From: Clostridiales bacterium
GTDB taxonomy: Bacteria; Bacillota; Clostridia; Christensenellales; Aristaeellaceae
Assembly: GCA_019420065.1 (NCBI GenBank)
Contig: JAHZHX010000005.1
Span: forward strand, 1 to 30,210
Reading direction: 5' to 3'
DNA: 30,210 nt
In this document: piece after piece, positions 7,683 to 15,153 of the stretch
Position numbering within the stretch: the stretch's first letter is position 1
How the letters are laid out: each line of letters opens with the position of its first letter
Position numbers and translations under genes: made by a program
The notes under the pieces: model-generated
What the model saw: only the letters and a program-made list of their open reading frames with translations
The model's database searches: none
Told to the model about the DNA's origin: nothing

Positions 7683-10206
7683 ACCAGCTTTTTCCTATCT
7701 TTACTTCCGCAGTCAGCGGCACGGACAGCGCAATCACATGCTCCATGCATTCTTTCAGCAGAGCGGCGGCGCGTTCAGCCTCCTCCTGCGGCGCTTCCAG
7801 GATCAGTTCGTCATGCACCTGCAAAATCAGCCGGGAAGCAAGTCCGTCCCGCCGCAGCGCGTCATGCACCCGCACCATGGCCAGTTTAATGATATCCGCC
7901 GCCGTGCCCTGTACCGGGGTATTCATGGCGGCGCGCTCTCCAAACGCGCGCACGTTGGCATTGGATGACTTCAGCTCATTCAGCAGCCGCACACGGCCAA
8001 ACAGCGTGCGAGCCATCCCGGTATCATATCCTTCCGCTACCGCGCGGCGCATATAGGTCTGCACGCCCGGATAAGCGGCAAAGTACCGTTCGATAAACGC
8101 CGCCGCTTCCTTGCGCGTCATCCCGGTATTGCGTGCCAAGCCAAAATCGCTGATGCCATAAACCAGGCCAAAGTTGACCGCCTTGGCATGCGCGCGCATC
8201 TCCGGCGTGACCTGCTCCAACGGTACGCCATTGACCTCCGCCGCCGTGCGCGCATGAATGTCCTGTCCCTGCCGGAACGCATCGACCATTGCCGCGTCGC
8301 CGGAAAAATGGGCCAAAATGCGCAATTCGATCTGGGAATAATCCGCGTCTACCAGCACATGACCAGGGGCTGCCACAAACGCGCGGCGGATCTCCCGTCC
8401 CAGCTCCGTTCGCACAGGAATATTCTGCAAATTAGGCTCCGCGCTGGAAATGCGCCCGGTCGCCGTCCCCGTTTGGTCAAAAAAGGTATGAATGCGGCCA
8501 TCCGGACCTACCTTGCGGATCAGCGCTTCGATATAGGTGCTGTTCAGCTTGCTGACCTGGCGATACTCCAGAATACAGCCAATCACCGGATGCCCATCGC
8601 GCAGCGCCTCCAGCGTATCCGCGTCGGTTGAATAGCCCTTCTGCGTTTTTCGTCCCGCCTTGAGCCCCAAATGCCCGAACAATACCTCGCCCAGCTGTTT
8701 GGGACTGTTGACGTTGAATTCTCCTACGCCGCACAAACGATAAATTTCCGCGCGCAGCTCGGTCTCGCGCGCATTCAGCCGCGCGCCTATCTGGCGCAGC
8801 ACCTGCGTATCGGCGCAGAAGCCCACGCGTTCCATATCAAAGAGCACCTGCAAAAGCGGCAGCTCAATCTCCCGGTACAGCTTGTCAACGCCCAGCCGCG
8901 CCATCTCCGCCTGCTGCTTTTTCGCCAGCGTCCATATCCCGGAAGCGTCGCTCTGCGCAAATGCGGACAGATGATAGCTCTTTTCCTGCGGATTGAGCGT
9001 ATAAGCCGCCAGCATGGTATCAAAGGTGATTTTCGGCAGCGGCAGCTTTTGTTCGTACAGCGCGTGCAGCAGCTTTTTGCCGTCATGCGTAATCACGCTG
9101 CCTGCCCATACCCGGGCGCATTCCGGCAGCGGATTTTCCGCGGCCTGCGAAGCTGAAAACAGATCCATCTGCCCGCCGATATGGGTGCTGAGCCGCTGCA
9201 CGCCGCTGCACAGGGAAAGCGTTTCTTCGTCCAGGTATACGGCAGCCTCCGTCCCGTTCCGCATCACCTCCGCCACCGTATTGGCATTCAATTCCTGCCA
9301 GTCAGCAAAAGCGGTTTCTTCCGGCAACGCTTCCTGCGGCTCCGGTTGACCGTATTCCTGCATCAGGCGCTGCGCAATGGTATTGAGTCCATATTTTTGC
9401 AGCGCTGAAAGACCGTTATTTAGATGATGCGCGTCGCACGAATCATACCGCACTTCCAGGGGAATATCACGGCGGATCGTTGCCAGCTCCTTGGAGAAAC
9501 GCGCCAAATCCGCATTGACCCGCACCCTCTCCCCCAGCTTGCCCTTGATCTCGCTGCCATGCTCCAGCACGCCTTCCAGCGTATGATACGCCTCCAGGAG
9601 CTTGACCGCCGTTTTTTCGCCTACGCCGGGAATGCCGGGAATGTTGTCGCTGCTGTCGCCCATCAGGCCCTTCCAGTCTGTAACCTGCGACGGCGCAACG
9701 CCAAATAGCTCTTTCACACGCGAAGGCGTGCATTCCTCGATTTCGGATATGCCCTTGCGAGTCAGCAGCAGCGTCGTTTCATCGTCCACCAGCTGCAAAG
9801 CGTCGCGGTCGCCCGTGAGCAACAGCGCATTCATGCCCCGTCTGGTACAATCGCGCGAAAGCGTGCCCAAAATATCATCCGCCTCATAGCCGGTCAGGCT
9901 CAAAACGCCCAGCCCCATCGCCGCGAGAATCTCCTGGACCGTATCAAACTGCGGGCGCAGCTCCTCAGGGGTTTTCATACGCCCTGCTTTATACTGCGCA
10001 TACGCGACATGACGGAACGTTGGCGCATGCTCATCAAAAGCCACGGCACAGTATTTCGGCGCACGCTCGCGCATGCAGCGCAGCAGCATATTCAAAAAAC
10101 CGTGTACCGCGTTGGTATACACGCCGTTATGATCCATCAGCGGCAGAGCATGAAACGCCCTGTGCATCAGGCTGTTGCCATCCACAATCAAAAATGTATC
10201 GCGCAT
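7669..10206 (-). CDS. polA: DNA polymerase I
   Basis: An 845-residue family A polymerase. The N-terminal third is the 5' nuclease domain (VDGNSLMHRAFHAL at the start, later GYEADDILGTL and GLMGDSSDNIPGIPGVGEKTA). The middle is a 3'-5' exonuclease-like domain in which the expected catalytic acidic motifs are not recognisable (the first reads YLDEETLSL), as in many Gram-positive PolA proteins, so proofreading is probably lost. The C-terminal polymerase has motif A DADYSQIELRILAH, motif B KAVNFGLVYGIS and motif C LQVHDELILEAP. It fills gaps in replication and repair. The start at 10206 has AAAGGAGGT upstream with good spacing; longer frames begin in the divergent intergenic region and are rejected. 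Confidence 0.97.
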   Translation of the reverse strand: MRDTFLIVDGNSLMHRAFHALPLMDHNGVYTNAVHGFLNMLLRCMRERAPKYCAVAFDEHAPTFRHVAYAQYKAGRMKTPEELRPQFDTVQEILAAMGLGVLSLTGYEADDILGTLSRDCTRRGMNALLLTGDRDALQLVDDETTLLLTRKGISEIEECTPSRVKELFGVAPSQVTDWKGLMGDSSDNIPGIPGVGEKTAVKLLEAYHTLEGVLEHGSEIKGKLGERVRVNADLARFSKELATIRRDIPLEVRYDSCDAHHLNNGLSALQKYGLNTIAQRLMQEYGQPEPQEALPEETAFADWQELNANTVAEVMRNGTEAAVYLDEETLSLCSGVQRLSTHIGGQMDLFSASQAAENPLPECARVWAGSVITHDGKKLLHALYEQKLPLPKITFDTMLAAYTLNPQEKSYHLSAFAQSDASGIWTLAKKQQAEMARLGVDKLYREIELPLLQVLFDMERVGFCADTQVLRQIGARLNARETELRAEIYRLCGVGEFNVNSPKQLGEVLFGHLGLKAGRKTQKGYSTDADTLEALRDGHPVIGCILEYRQVSKLNSTYIEALIRKVGPDGRIHTFFDQTGTATGRISSAEPNLQNIPVRTELGREIRRAFVAAPGHVLVDADYSQIELRILAHFSGDAAMVDAFRQGQDIHARTAAEVNGVPLEQVTPEMRAHAKAVNFGLVYGISDFGLARNTGMTRKEAAAFIERYFAAYPGVQTYMRRAVAEGYDTGMARTLFGRVRLLNELKSSNANVRAFGERAAMNTPVQGTAADIIKLAMVRVHDALRRDGLASRLILQVHDELILEAPQEEAERAAALLKECMEHVIALSVPLTAEVKIGKSWYETK

Positions 10207-10225
10207 TTGGTGCACCTCCTTTTTT

Positions 10226-10254
10226 ATTGTACCACATTCCCCGCGAATATACAA
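10226..10254 (-). promoter_or_regulatory. Candidate promoter of the polA operon
   Basis: Read on the minus strand, TTGTAT (10254-10249) and TACAAT (10231-10226) are spaced by 17 bases. A start about seven bases downstream would leave a leader of only about a dozen bases, just covering the Shine-Dalgarno sequence, which is short but workable. Confidence 0.4.
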
Positions 10255-10291
10255 AGCAAACCTGCGCATAATGCATGCAAGGAGGAAGATG

Positions 10292-10816
10292 ATGCGTACA
10301 TTTTTACAAAAATGGGGGCAATACCTGCTGGCGCTTGCCTGCGTTGTGGTCATTGTTTTTGCCGCGCTTTATACGCGGCAGGAAGACGTCCGCCGTTTGA
10401 GCGCGCAAAACGCCGCTGCGAACCGCTCGCAAACCCTGGAAGAAGCGCAGACCGAAGCAGCCTTTCACGCCCCGGTAGACGGAAAATGCTGCCAGCCATT
10501 CAGCGGCGCCGTGCGGACGGCAGGCGGCCTATGGCGCTTTGATCCCGGCGTCAGCTATACCGCCGCTGCCGGTCAAAGCGTTTACGCGGTAGCCAGCGGC
10601 GTGATTATCGATACGGCGGACGACGCCGTTGCCCTCCTTCATCCCGATGGACTGGAGTTTCGCCTGTCCGGCTTGCAGCGTCTGCGCGTTCAGGCAGGGG
10701 AGCAAGTCGCGTCCGGCCAAACGATCGCCGCCGTAGGAAATGAAGGCATTGTTCGCATTGTTATGCTGAAAAACGGCAGTTTCATCGATCCTGCCGCCTA
10801 TCTCCCTTCGGAATAA
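10292..10816 (+). CDS. Membrane-anchored degenerate M23 (LytM/SpoIIQ-like) domain protein
   Basis: The 174-residue protein has one N-terminal membrane helix (YLLALACVVVIVFAALY, about residues 10-26), a short helical linker, and an extracytoplasmic domain with the LytM fold pattern: FHAPVDG, AGQSVYAVASGVI, LHPDGLEFRLSGL, VQAGEQVASGQTIAAVG. The metal ligands of active M23 peptidases (HxxxD and HxH) are not in place, so it should not be an enzyme. Degenerate, single-helix proteins of this kind include SpoIIQ, which bridges mother cell and forespore during sporulation; that identity is plausible but not proven. The start follows GGAGG at 10281-10285; an ATG three bases earlier is the alternative. 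It is divergent from polA. Confidence 0.7.
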   Translation: MRTFLQKWGQYLLALACVVVIVFAALYTRQEDVRRLSAQNAAANRSQTLEEAQTEAAFHAPVDGKCCQPFSGAVRTAGGLWRFDPGVSYTAAAGQSVYAVASGVIIDTADDAVALLHPDGLEFRLSGLQRLRVQAGEQVASGQTIAAVGNEGIVRIVMLKNGSFIDPAAYLPSE

Positions 10817-10968
10817 AGACGGCTGGAAAGCGTTTTTTGTTGCAGCTTCATAAATTATTGCAACAAATATGAAAATTTGATGTTTTATTGGCCGTCAAAT
10901 TCGACTTTTTGTATCCAAATTTATGAATTATTTACATTTTAATGTTTTCTTTGCCTTTTTCACCGGTT

Positions 10969-11014
10969 TTCGACAAATTACGCTATTGAACCTGAAGAAA
11001 AAAAACGATATTCT
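10969..11014 (+). promoter_or_regulatory. Spo0A-type box and sigma-A-like promoter before a small Spo0E-like gene
   Basis: TTCGACAAA at 10969-10977 is the exact reverse complement of the Spo0A box TTTGTCGAA. A weaker copy, TTCGACTTT, lies at 10900-10908. Nine bases downstream of the good box, TTGAAC (10986-10991) and TATTCT (11009-11014) are spaced by 17 bases. The 10817-11073 region is strongly AT-rich. It also holds a 9-bp stem-loop (10836-10844 with 10859-10867) and a 10-bp inverted repeat (10847-10856 with 10918-10927) of unknown meaning. Confidence 0.5.
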
Positions 11015-11073
11015 ATCAGTGCAGTGTTGAAACTGCAATCAAAAACACACAAAGACGAAAGGAAGATCACAAA

Positions 11074-11244
11074 ATGATGACAAAATTTGTTTTTGATCCG
11101 TGTGCCGGCTTGCGCAAGCTGATAGAGATTCTCTATGAACGAGGTCTATCCGCCCAGGCAATCCAGCTCACCCGCAGGCTCGATCATGAGCAGCTTTGTC
11201 AGTGGCAGCGTCAAACCTGCCTCTCCTCCCGGAAATCGTCATAA
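11074..11244 (+). CDS. Small protein, possible Spo0E-like aspartyl-phosphate phosphatase
   Basis: A 56-residue protein with the pattern LRKLIEILYERGLSAQAIQ followed by LTRRLDHEQLCQW. Spo0E-like phosphatases are small two-helix proteins with a conserved helix-2 motif close to SQELDxLI; here the Ser is Thr and the fit is partial. In Bacillus such proteins dephosphorylate Spo0A~P and delay sporulation. Support comes from the Spo0A-type box just upstream. AAAGGAAG at 11058-11065 precedes the start, and a clean terminator follows at 11257, so it is a single-gene unit. It could be an unrelated small helical protein. Confidence 0.5.
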   Translation: MMTKFVFDPCAGLRKLIEILYERGLSAQAIQLTRRLDHEQLCQWQRQTCLSSRKSS

Positions 11245-11256
11245 TCCCCCATTTTT

Positions 11257-11280
11257 GAAGGCCTAACGGCCTTCCTTTTT
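11257..11280 (+). terminator. Terminator of the small Spo0E-like gene
   Basis: GAAGGCC (11257-11263) and GGCCTTC (11268-11274) form a 7-bp stem with loop TAAC, followed by CTTTTT. This is a textbook intrinsic terminator. Confidence 0.85.
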
Positions 11281-11311
11281 ATTTGCTCGCATTTTTTGCG
11301 CAAATAAAGCG

Positions 11312-11340
11312 AGGACAATTTGCCGTTTATGCGTTATAAT
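11312..11340 (+). promoter_or_regulatory. Candidate promoter of the AraC-family gene
   Basis: TATAAT at 11335-11340 is a perfect -10 box; AGGACA at 11312-11317, 17 bases upstream, matches four of six -35 bases. The gene start lies 32 bases downstream. Confidence 0.5.
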
Positions 11341-11371
11341 GCTCTTGCAATCTAAAAAGGAGACTGTTTTC

Positions 11372-12217
11372 ATGGAATGGATTAATCGCTTCAACGCTGC
11401 GCTTGACTATCTTGAAACACACCTGACCGATCCTGTCGATCCGGCCTATCTGGGTCAGATCGCCTGCTGCTCTTCCTACCATTTTCAGCGGATGTTCACC
11501 TATCTTGCCGGCATTCCGCTCTCCGAATATGTGCGGAGGCGCAAAATGTCCCTGGCCGCGGTTGATCTGCAAAGCAGCGACATGAAAATCATCGATATTG
11601 CGGAAAAGTATGGCTACACCTCGCCAACGGCCTTTAACCGCGCTTTTCAGGCAATGCACGGCATCGCCCCTTCCGTCGCCCGTCAGCAGGGCGCAACCGT
11701 CAAATCCTACCCTCGCATGCATTTTGTCTTGTCCGTCAAAGGCGCGGAAGAAATGAATTATCGCATCGAAAGCAAGCCTCCCTTCCGCATCGTGGGCCGG
11801 TCCGCGCCGCTCCACGCCAATATTGAAGACAATTTCATGACCGTACCCGCGTTGTGGCAGGCCTCGGTTGGCGACGGCACCATTGCGCGCTTGGCCGCCA
11901 TGATGGATACACCGCCGATGGGACTGCTGGGCGTGAGCACCTGCGGCAACGCCGATCAATGGCGCTATTACATTGCCGTATCCTCCGCGCAGCCAGCCGG
12001 CGATCTGGATGAATATCTGGTTCCCGCCGCCACCTGGGCAATTTTTCCCGGAAGCGGAACCAATCAATCCGTTCAGGAGCTGGAACGGCGCGTTGTTACG
12101 GAATGGCTTCCCACCTCAGGCTATGAATATGCCAACGCACCGGACATCGAGGTCTATCTCAATCCCGACCCGCAAAACGCCCAATACGAGGTATGGATTC
12201 CCGTCATAAAAAAATAA
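11372..12217 (+). CDS. AraC-family transcriptional regulator with GyrI-like effector-binding domain
   Basis: A 281-residue protein. Residues about 8-105 form an AraC/XylS DNA-binding domain with two helix-turn-helix units: the first around DPAYLGQIACCSSYHFQRMF, the second around IIDIAEKYGYTSPTAFNRAF. Residues about 130-281 resemble the GyrI/Rob effector domain that binds small amphipathic compounds, including the segments YRIESKPPFRIVGRS, the Trp-containing WAIFPGSG and the ending EVWIPVIKK. Rob-type proteins respond to drugs or bile-like molecules; the ligand here is unknown. The start at 11372 follows AAAGGAG at 11356-11362. The adjacent gene on the right is a convergent broken protease. 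Confidence 0.9.
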   Translation: MEWINRFNAALDYLETHLTDPVDPAYLGQIACCSSYHFQRMFTYLAGIPLSEYVRRRKMSLAAVDLQSSDMKIIDIAEKYGYTSPTAFNRAFQAMHGIAPSVARQQGATVKSYPRMHFVLSVKGAEEMNYRIESKPPFRIVGRSAPLHANIEDNFMTVPALWQASVGDGTIARLAAMMDTPPMGLLGVSTCGNADQWRYYIAVSSAQPAGDLDEYLVPAATWAIFPGSGTNQSVQELERRVVTEWLPTSGYEYANAPDIEVYLNPDPQNAQYEVWIPVIKK

Positions 12218-12230
12218 ACGGCGCAAACGC

Positions 12231-12812
12231 TCAATAAAGCATGAATATCAATAGATCCCAATACATGTTGCGAAAATTCTCGGCAAAGCAGCCCGTATTG
12301 ATCCAAACCGGAAAGTGAATCAGCAAAAACATCAGCGCGTTCAAAAGCAGCGCCGCGCCTTTGCGTCCCCGCGCCGCCGTTACGTTCAGCAGTCAGCCGC
12401 GAAATACCATCTCCTCCGTGATCTCCACAAAAAGCACAACGATCAACTGGCTGTATGTAAAAGCGCCGCTGAGCGCGATCCGCCCCTTTTGCAGCAGCGA
12501 GCCGCCCAGCAGATACACCGTAAAAAGCAGAAAAAGCGGGAGATACCGCTTCCATGCCACCCGATTGAACAGTATTTCCCGGAGACCGGCATGCGCCTTT
12601 CCGGGCCAGGCCCTGAGCAGCGCCATGGCGGGCAGCGTCCAGACCATGTTTTTAATCACGCCGGATTTCATCAGCTGCGCTATTCCCTCATGCGCAATGC
12701 GCGCTTCCACGCATGCCTTGCCCCCAAATTCCCATATTGTCCACACGCCGTAAAACGTCAAGCAATATGCAATCAGTATCGCCGTCTCGGACCGGCAAGT
12801 CTTTAGTTTCAC
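12231..12812 (-). pseudogene. CPBP (CAAX-type) intramembrane protease, broken by an in-frame TGA
   Basis: Translation from the GTG at 12812 (GGAGG seven bases upstream) gives 139 residues with several membrane helices, ending in EITEEMVFRG then TGA at 12395-12393. The family motif is EExxxRG followed by W or another large residue, so TGA here most likely replaces TGG. The same frame then continues for 53 codons with family-like sequence (LLNVTAARGRKG, then FLLIHFPVW carrying the FxxxH motif) to a second stop at 12233-12231. The last helix and motif of the family are missing, so the 3' end is also truncated. A stretch of about 185 bases between this gene and fdhD holds a weak short frame ending exactly at the GTG, which I do not recognise. 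Confidence 0.75.
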
Positions 12813-12995
12813 TGCTGTTCCTCCATCCGTCCATCTTCACTGCCTGCCGCGCAATCGAAGACGGCAAAATCGCCGCCCAAATTTCGGTGTGTATCTCCTG
12901 TTTGGGAATGGTCAGCACCCCGTATGTTGGATCGTATATCATACCGTCCAGCATGCGGGGTGCAATTCAAATCAGCGCCGAAGCGCCTTGTGCCA

Positions 12996-13643
12996 TTATT
13001 TGATTCGCCATGCGGCGCCATATATGGCGGGCTGATCGCTGTGAGCGCGGATGATCAGGGCAATGCCCAGCTTTTCCGCCCATTCAACCACAATATCGCT
13101 GGGATATTTGCGGCTGAAGAACACCGGAATACCGGCGGCAGCGGCTTTTGCCAGCATTTCCAGCGAGATGCGCCCGGTGGAGCCAAGAATGCTTTCCGAC
13201 AGCTGCCATCCGTTCATCAGCGCGCCGGCAATACATTTGTCTGCGGCGTTATGGCGGCCGACATCCTCACGGAAAATCGCCTGCCCATGATAGGACATCA
13301 TCAGCCGATGCGTGCCGAAGTAGCCCTTTTCGCCAAGCAGCTGCTGACACATGGCGCGCAGTGTGGAAAGCGGAACCGTCAGCAGACTCGAGCAGGGAGG
13401 ATAAGCGTTCAGCCGCTCCAGAATATCCCGGCGCTGCGGCGTAACGCCGGGCTGCAGCGTTACCGAAAGACCGCTCTCATCGCCGGTGACGGAAGCAACG
13501 TCAGCAAGCGAGGCGATCATGCCCTGCGTGAAAAGATAGCCCGCGGCCAGCTCGTCCAAATGCTCAGGCGTGCATAGAAAGGAAGCCTGCCGTTGTCCGT
13601 TAATCTGCCAGGGGACAACGCGCTCGATCATCAATTCAGTCAT
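12996..13643 (-). CDS. fdhD: FdhD-like formate dehydrogenase sulfurtransferase
   Basis: A 215-residue FdhD homologue, shorter than the 277 residues of E. coli FdhD. Family signatures are LCTPEHLDELAAGYLF (about 24-38), REDVGRHNAADKCIAGAL (about 125-142), STGRISLEMLAKA (about 155-167) and the terminal region. FdhD takes sulfur from a cysteine desulfurase and adds it to the molybdenum centre of formate dehydrogenase before insertion. The usual CxxC loop is reduced to one Cys, C84 in PPCSSL. The start at 13643 is chosen for AAGGAG seven bases upstream and an eight-base overlap with the preceding gene; an upstream ATG at 13661 has no such site. It is the last gene of the first riboswitch-led operon. 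Confidence 0.88.
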   Translation of the reverse strand: MTELMIERVVPWQINGQRQASFLCTPEHLDELAAGYLFTQGMIASLADVASVTGDESGLSVTLQPGVTPQRRDILERLNAYPPCSSLLTVPLSTLRAMCQQLLGEKGYFGTHRLMMSYHGQAIFREDVGRHNAADKCIAGALMNGWQLSESILGSTGRISLEMLAKAAAAGIPVFFSRKYPSDIVVEWAEKLGIALIIRAHSDQPAIYGAAWRIK

Positions 13644-14160
13644 GATTTTCTCCTTGTGCAATCAGCGAAAGAATGGTTTGCGGTATTTCCTGTCTGTTTT
13701 CCTCGGTAACGGTCAGCAGCTTTACGCGGGGATGCCGACGAATCTGCTCAACCCAGCCAGATGCGTTGAGACGAACCACACCCAGCACGGGGATGCTGCC
13801 GTTAAGGCATTGCAGAATCTCCTGCTGAAACCGCAGGGCGTCGCGCTCAAAGCGGCTGCATTCGTCCATCAAAATCAGGCCTTCGGGATGACGGCGTGCC
13901 TCCTGCAGCAGAGCGCAGCCAATGGCGTCAAAGCGCTCGGTCATCGGATGAGGAACGTTGTCAATAAAACGGGTAACAGCGTGGCTCTCATCCGGCGCGG
14001 CCTGAGAAGCGGCAGGCAGCATGTATAATGCCTTCTGCGCATCCAAACGATCCAGGAAGAAGGTGCGAAATCCGTATACGGGACGGCCCAGCAGCGCCGA
14101 AGCGGTGCTTATAGCGGTGCTTTTGCCTGCCTGTCTTTCGCCGGTCAGAAAAACGTGCAT
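13636..14160 (-). CDS. THEP1-like nucleoside-triphosphatase (NTPase_1 family)
   Basis: A 174-residue P-loop protein with Walker A GERQAGKST (residues 7-15), Walker B LILMDE (95-100) followed by CSRFE, where THEP1 proteins have a similar DE-(x)n-E-F pattern, and an ending typical of the family (VTEENRQEIPQTIL). THEP1 enzymes hydrolyse NTPs slowly and their biological role is poorly known. Here it lies between a molybdopterin-fold protein and FdhD under a Moco-type riboswitch, so a role in cofactor delivery or enzyme maturation is likely by context. AAAGGAG lies 11 bases before the start, and the stop overlaps fdhD. Confidence 0.75.
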   Translation of the reverse strand: MHVFLTGERQAGKSTAISTASALLGRPVYGFRTFFLDRLDAQKALYMLPAASQAAPDESHAVTRFIDNVPHPMTERFDAIGCALLQEARRHPEGLILMDECSRFERDALRFQQEILQCLNGSIPVLGVVRLNASGWVEQIRRHPRVKLLTVTEENRQEIPQTILSLIAQGENHD

Positions 14161-14194
14161 GGCGCCGTTTGCTCCTTTGGTTGAATGAAAAAAT

Positions 14195-14734
14195 TTATTC
14201 GGCGGCAGGAACGGCCAGCTTCAGGCCGGTAATGCAGCGGATATTGGCCTGGTTTGCCGCGTCGGCAGCGCGCAGAATGCGTACAAAGCTGTTTTCGTAC
14301 ACAGTGTCGCCATCATAGTTTTTGACGGGATCGGCAGCAACGAGGAAGCAGTTTTCAGCATCCATTACTTCTGCCAGGGTGAAAGATACAACATAACCGT
14401 CAGCCGATACGGCTTCAAGCACAGCGTCTTCAGGCAGCGCGAGACCCTTTTCAATGGCGCTTTCCAGCAGCGTGCTCAAAAGAACGCCTTCCCAAGAGAG
14501 CAGCGTCTGCGCGCCGTCTACCTTGGCGGGATATTCCTGGCACGTGAGCTCAAACGCACCGGTGCCGGTGACGTCAGCCCAGGAAAATTCTGCGTTTGTA
14601 ACACCGTCGGTCACGGTGAATACGATGGCTTCAGCATCGGGCGCGTCGATGGCTTCCGAAGTGGTTTTGGCCAGCGCGGACACGCTGCCCGTCAGCAGCA
14701 GCAGAACAAGCAGTACGCTAAGCAGCTTTTTCAT
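14195..14734 (-). CDS. Secreted molybdopterin-binding-fold protein (SUOX-like domain)
   Basis: A 179-residue protein with an N-terminal signal peptide (MKKLLSVLLVLLLLTGSVSA, cleavage near LAK) and a single domain patterned like the oxidoreductase molybdopterin-binding (sulfite oxidase) fold: FELTCQEYPA, then WEGVLLSTLLE, then VSADGYVVSFTLAEVM, and a C-terminal strand. Cys65 lies where the molybdenum-ligating Cys of sulfite oxidase-type domains would fall. It is too small to be a complete enzyme and may bind a cofactor. The start at 14734 has GCAGGAGG upstream; a longer frame to 14839 has no ribosome site and overlaps the leader. It is the first gene after riboswitch B. Confidence 0.65.
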   Translation of the reverse strand: MKKLLSVLLVLLLLTGSVSALAKTTSEAIDAPDAEAIVFTVTDGVTNAEFSWADVTGTGAFELTCQEYPAKVDGAQTLLSWEGVLLSTLLESAIEKGLALPEDAVLEAVSADGYVVSFTLAEVMDAENCFLVAADPVKNYDGDTVYENSFVRILRAADAANQANIRCITGLKLAVPAAE

Positions 14735-14861
14735 GATGGTTGCCTCCTGCAATCGATAATGATGAGCTTCTCCGCTGCCGCACAAAAAACGGGCGTATTG
14801 CCTGCCTTTGTTCGCCGGAACAAGCAAATACACCCGCATAAAATGATGTGGGGGGAATCAG

Positions 14862-14980
14862 GCTTGCTCCTTTTCAAAAAGGCGGAAGGCGACACCGTTT
14901 CCAGTGAGACCCTTTGAGCAAAGCTCAGACGCGCGAACCATGGAATCACTCGTTAGGCGCACGCGTTCGGAGTAGCTTAC
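14862..14980 (-). promoter_or_regulatory. Moco/Tuco-type riboswitch B, upstream of the FdhD operon
   Basis: Read on the minus strand the leader has CTCCGAAC, GCCTAAC, CCATGG, GTCTGAGC-TTT-GCTCAAAGGG, CTGGAAACG, GCCTTCC and GAAAAGGAG, in the same order as the second copy at 25560-25669. A 10-bp stem pairs 965-956 with 939-930 (coordinates 149xx), and a 5-bp hairpin pairs 14927-14923 with 14919-14915. The outer stem joins CTCC (14972-14969) to GGAG (14870-14867). The GGAAAC...GCCTnCC and CTCCGA elements match my memory of the Moco RNA motif, and the genes downstream fit. Between the riboswitch and the start codon lie about 130 bases with a small TTGTTC/GAACAA hairpin and no clear terminator. 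Whether it senses molybdenum or tungsten cofactor cannot be told. Confidence 0.75.
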
Positions 14981-14986
14981 GGACTT

Positions 14987-15015
14987 ATTATATCAAAAAC
15001 AAATGAGGCTGTCAA
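14987..15015 (-). promoter_or_regulatory. Sigma-A promoter of riboswitch B operon
   Basis: On the minus strand TTGACA (15015-15010) and TATAAT (14992-14987), both perfect, are 17 bases apart. The predicted start near 14980 is just upstream of the riboswitch outer stem. Confidence 0.9.
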
Positions 15016-15084
15016 CGCGGGAGAACGATATAAAAACAAAATGCGGCAGGTATATATTTGATATGGCGAAAAGCGATAATGCGG

Positions 15085-15113
15085 TTGCTTTTTTGCCGAG
15101 AATTTGTTATAAT
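15085..15113 (+). promoter_or_regulatory. Sigma-A promoter of the tat operon
   Basis: TTGCTT (15085-15090) and TATAAT (15108-15113) are separated by 17 bases, 40 bases before the tatB-like start. It is divergent from the riboswitch B promoter. Confidence 0.75.
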
Positions 15114-15153
15114 ACATCACGCAAACTACGATGGGAGGATAAAGCTCGGCTGC

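Noticed and set aside
12688..12954. Minus-strand frame MLDGMIYDPTYGVL... upstream of the broken protease
   Set aside because: No ribosome site, no recognised family and it overlaps the protease gene; likely remnant sequence.
14870..14978. Cobalamin riboswitch as explanation of the repeated leader
   Set aside because: The B12-box (GCCACTG-type) is absent; GGAAAC, CTCCGA and CCATGG with FdhD/MobB genes fit a Moco-type RNA better.
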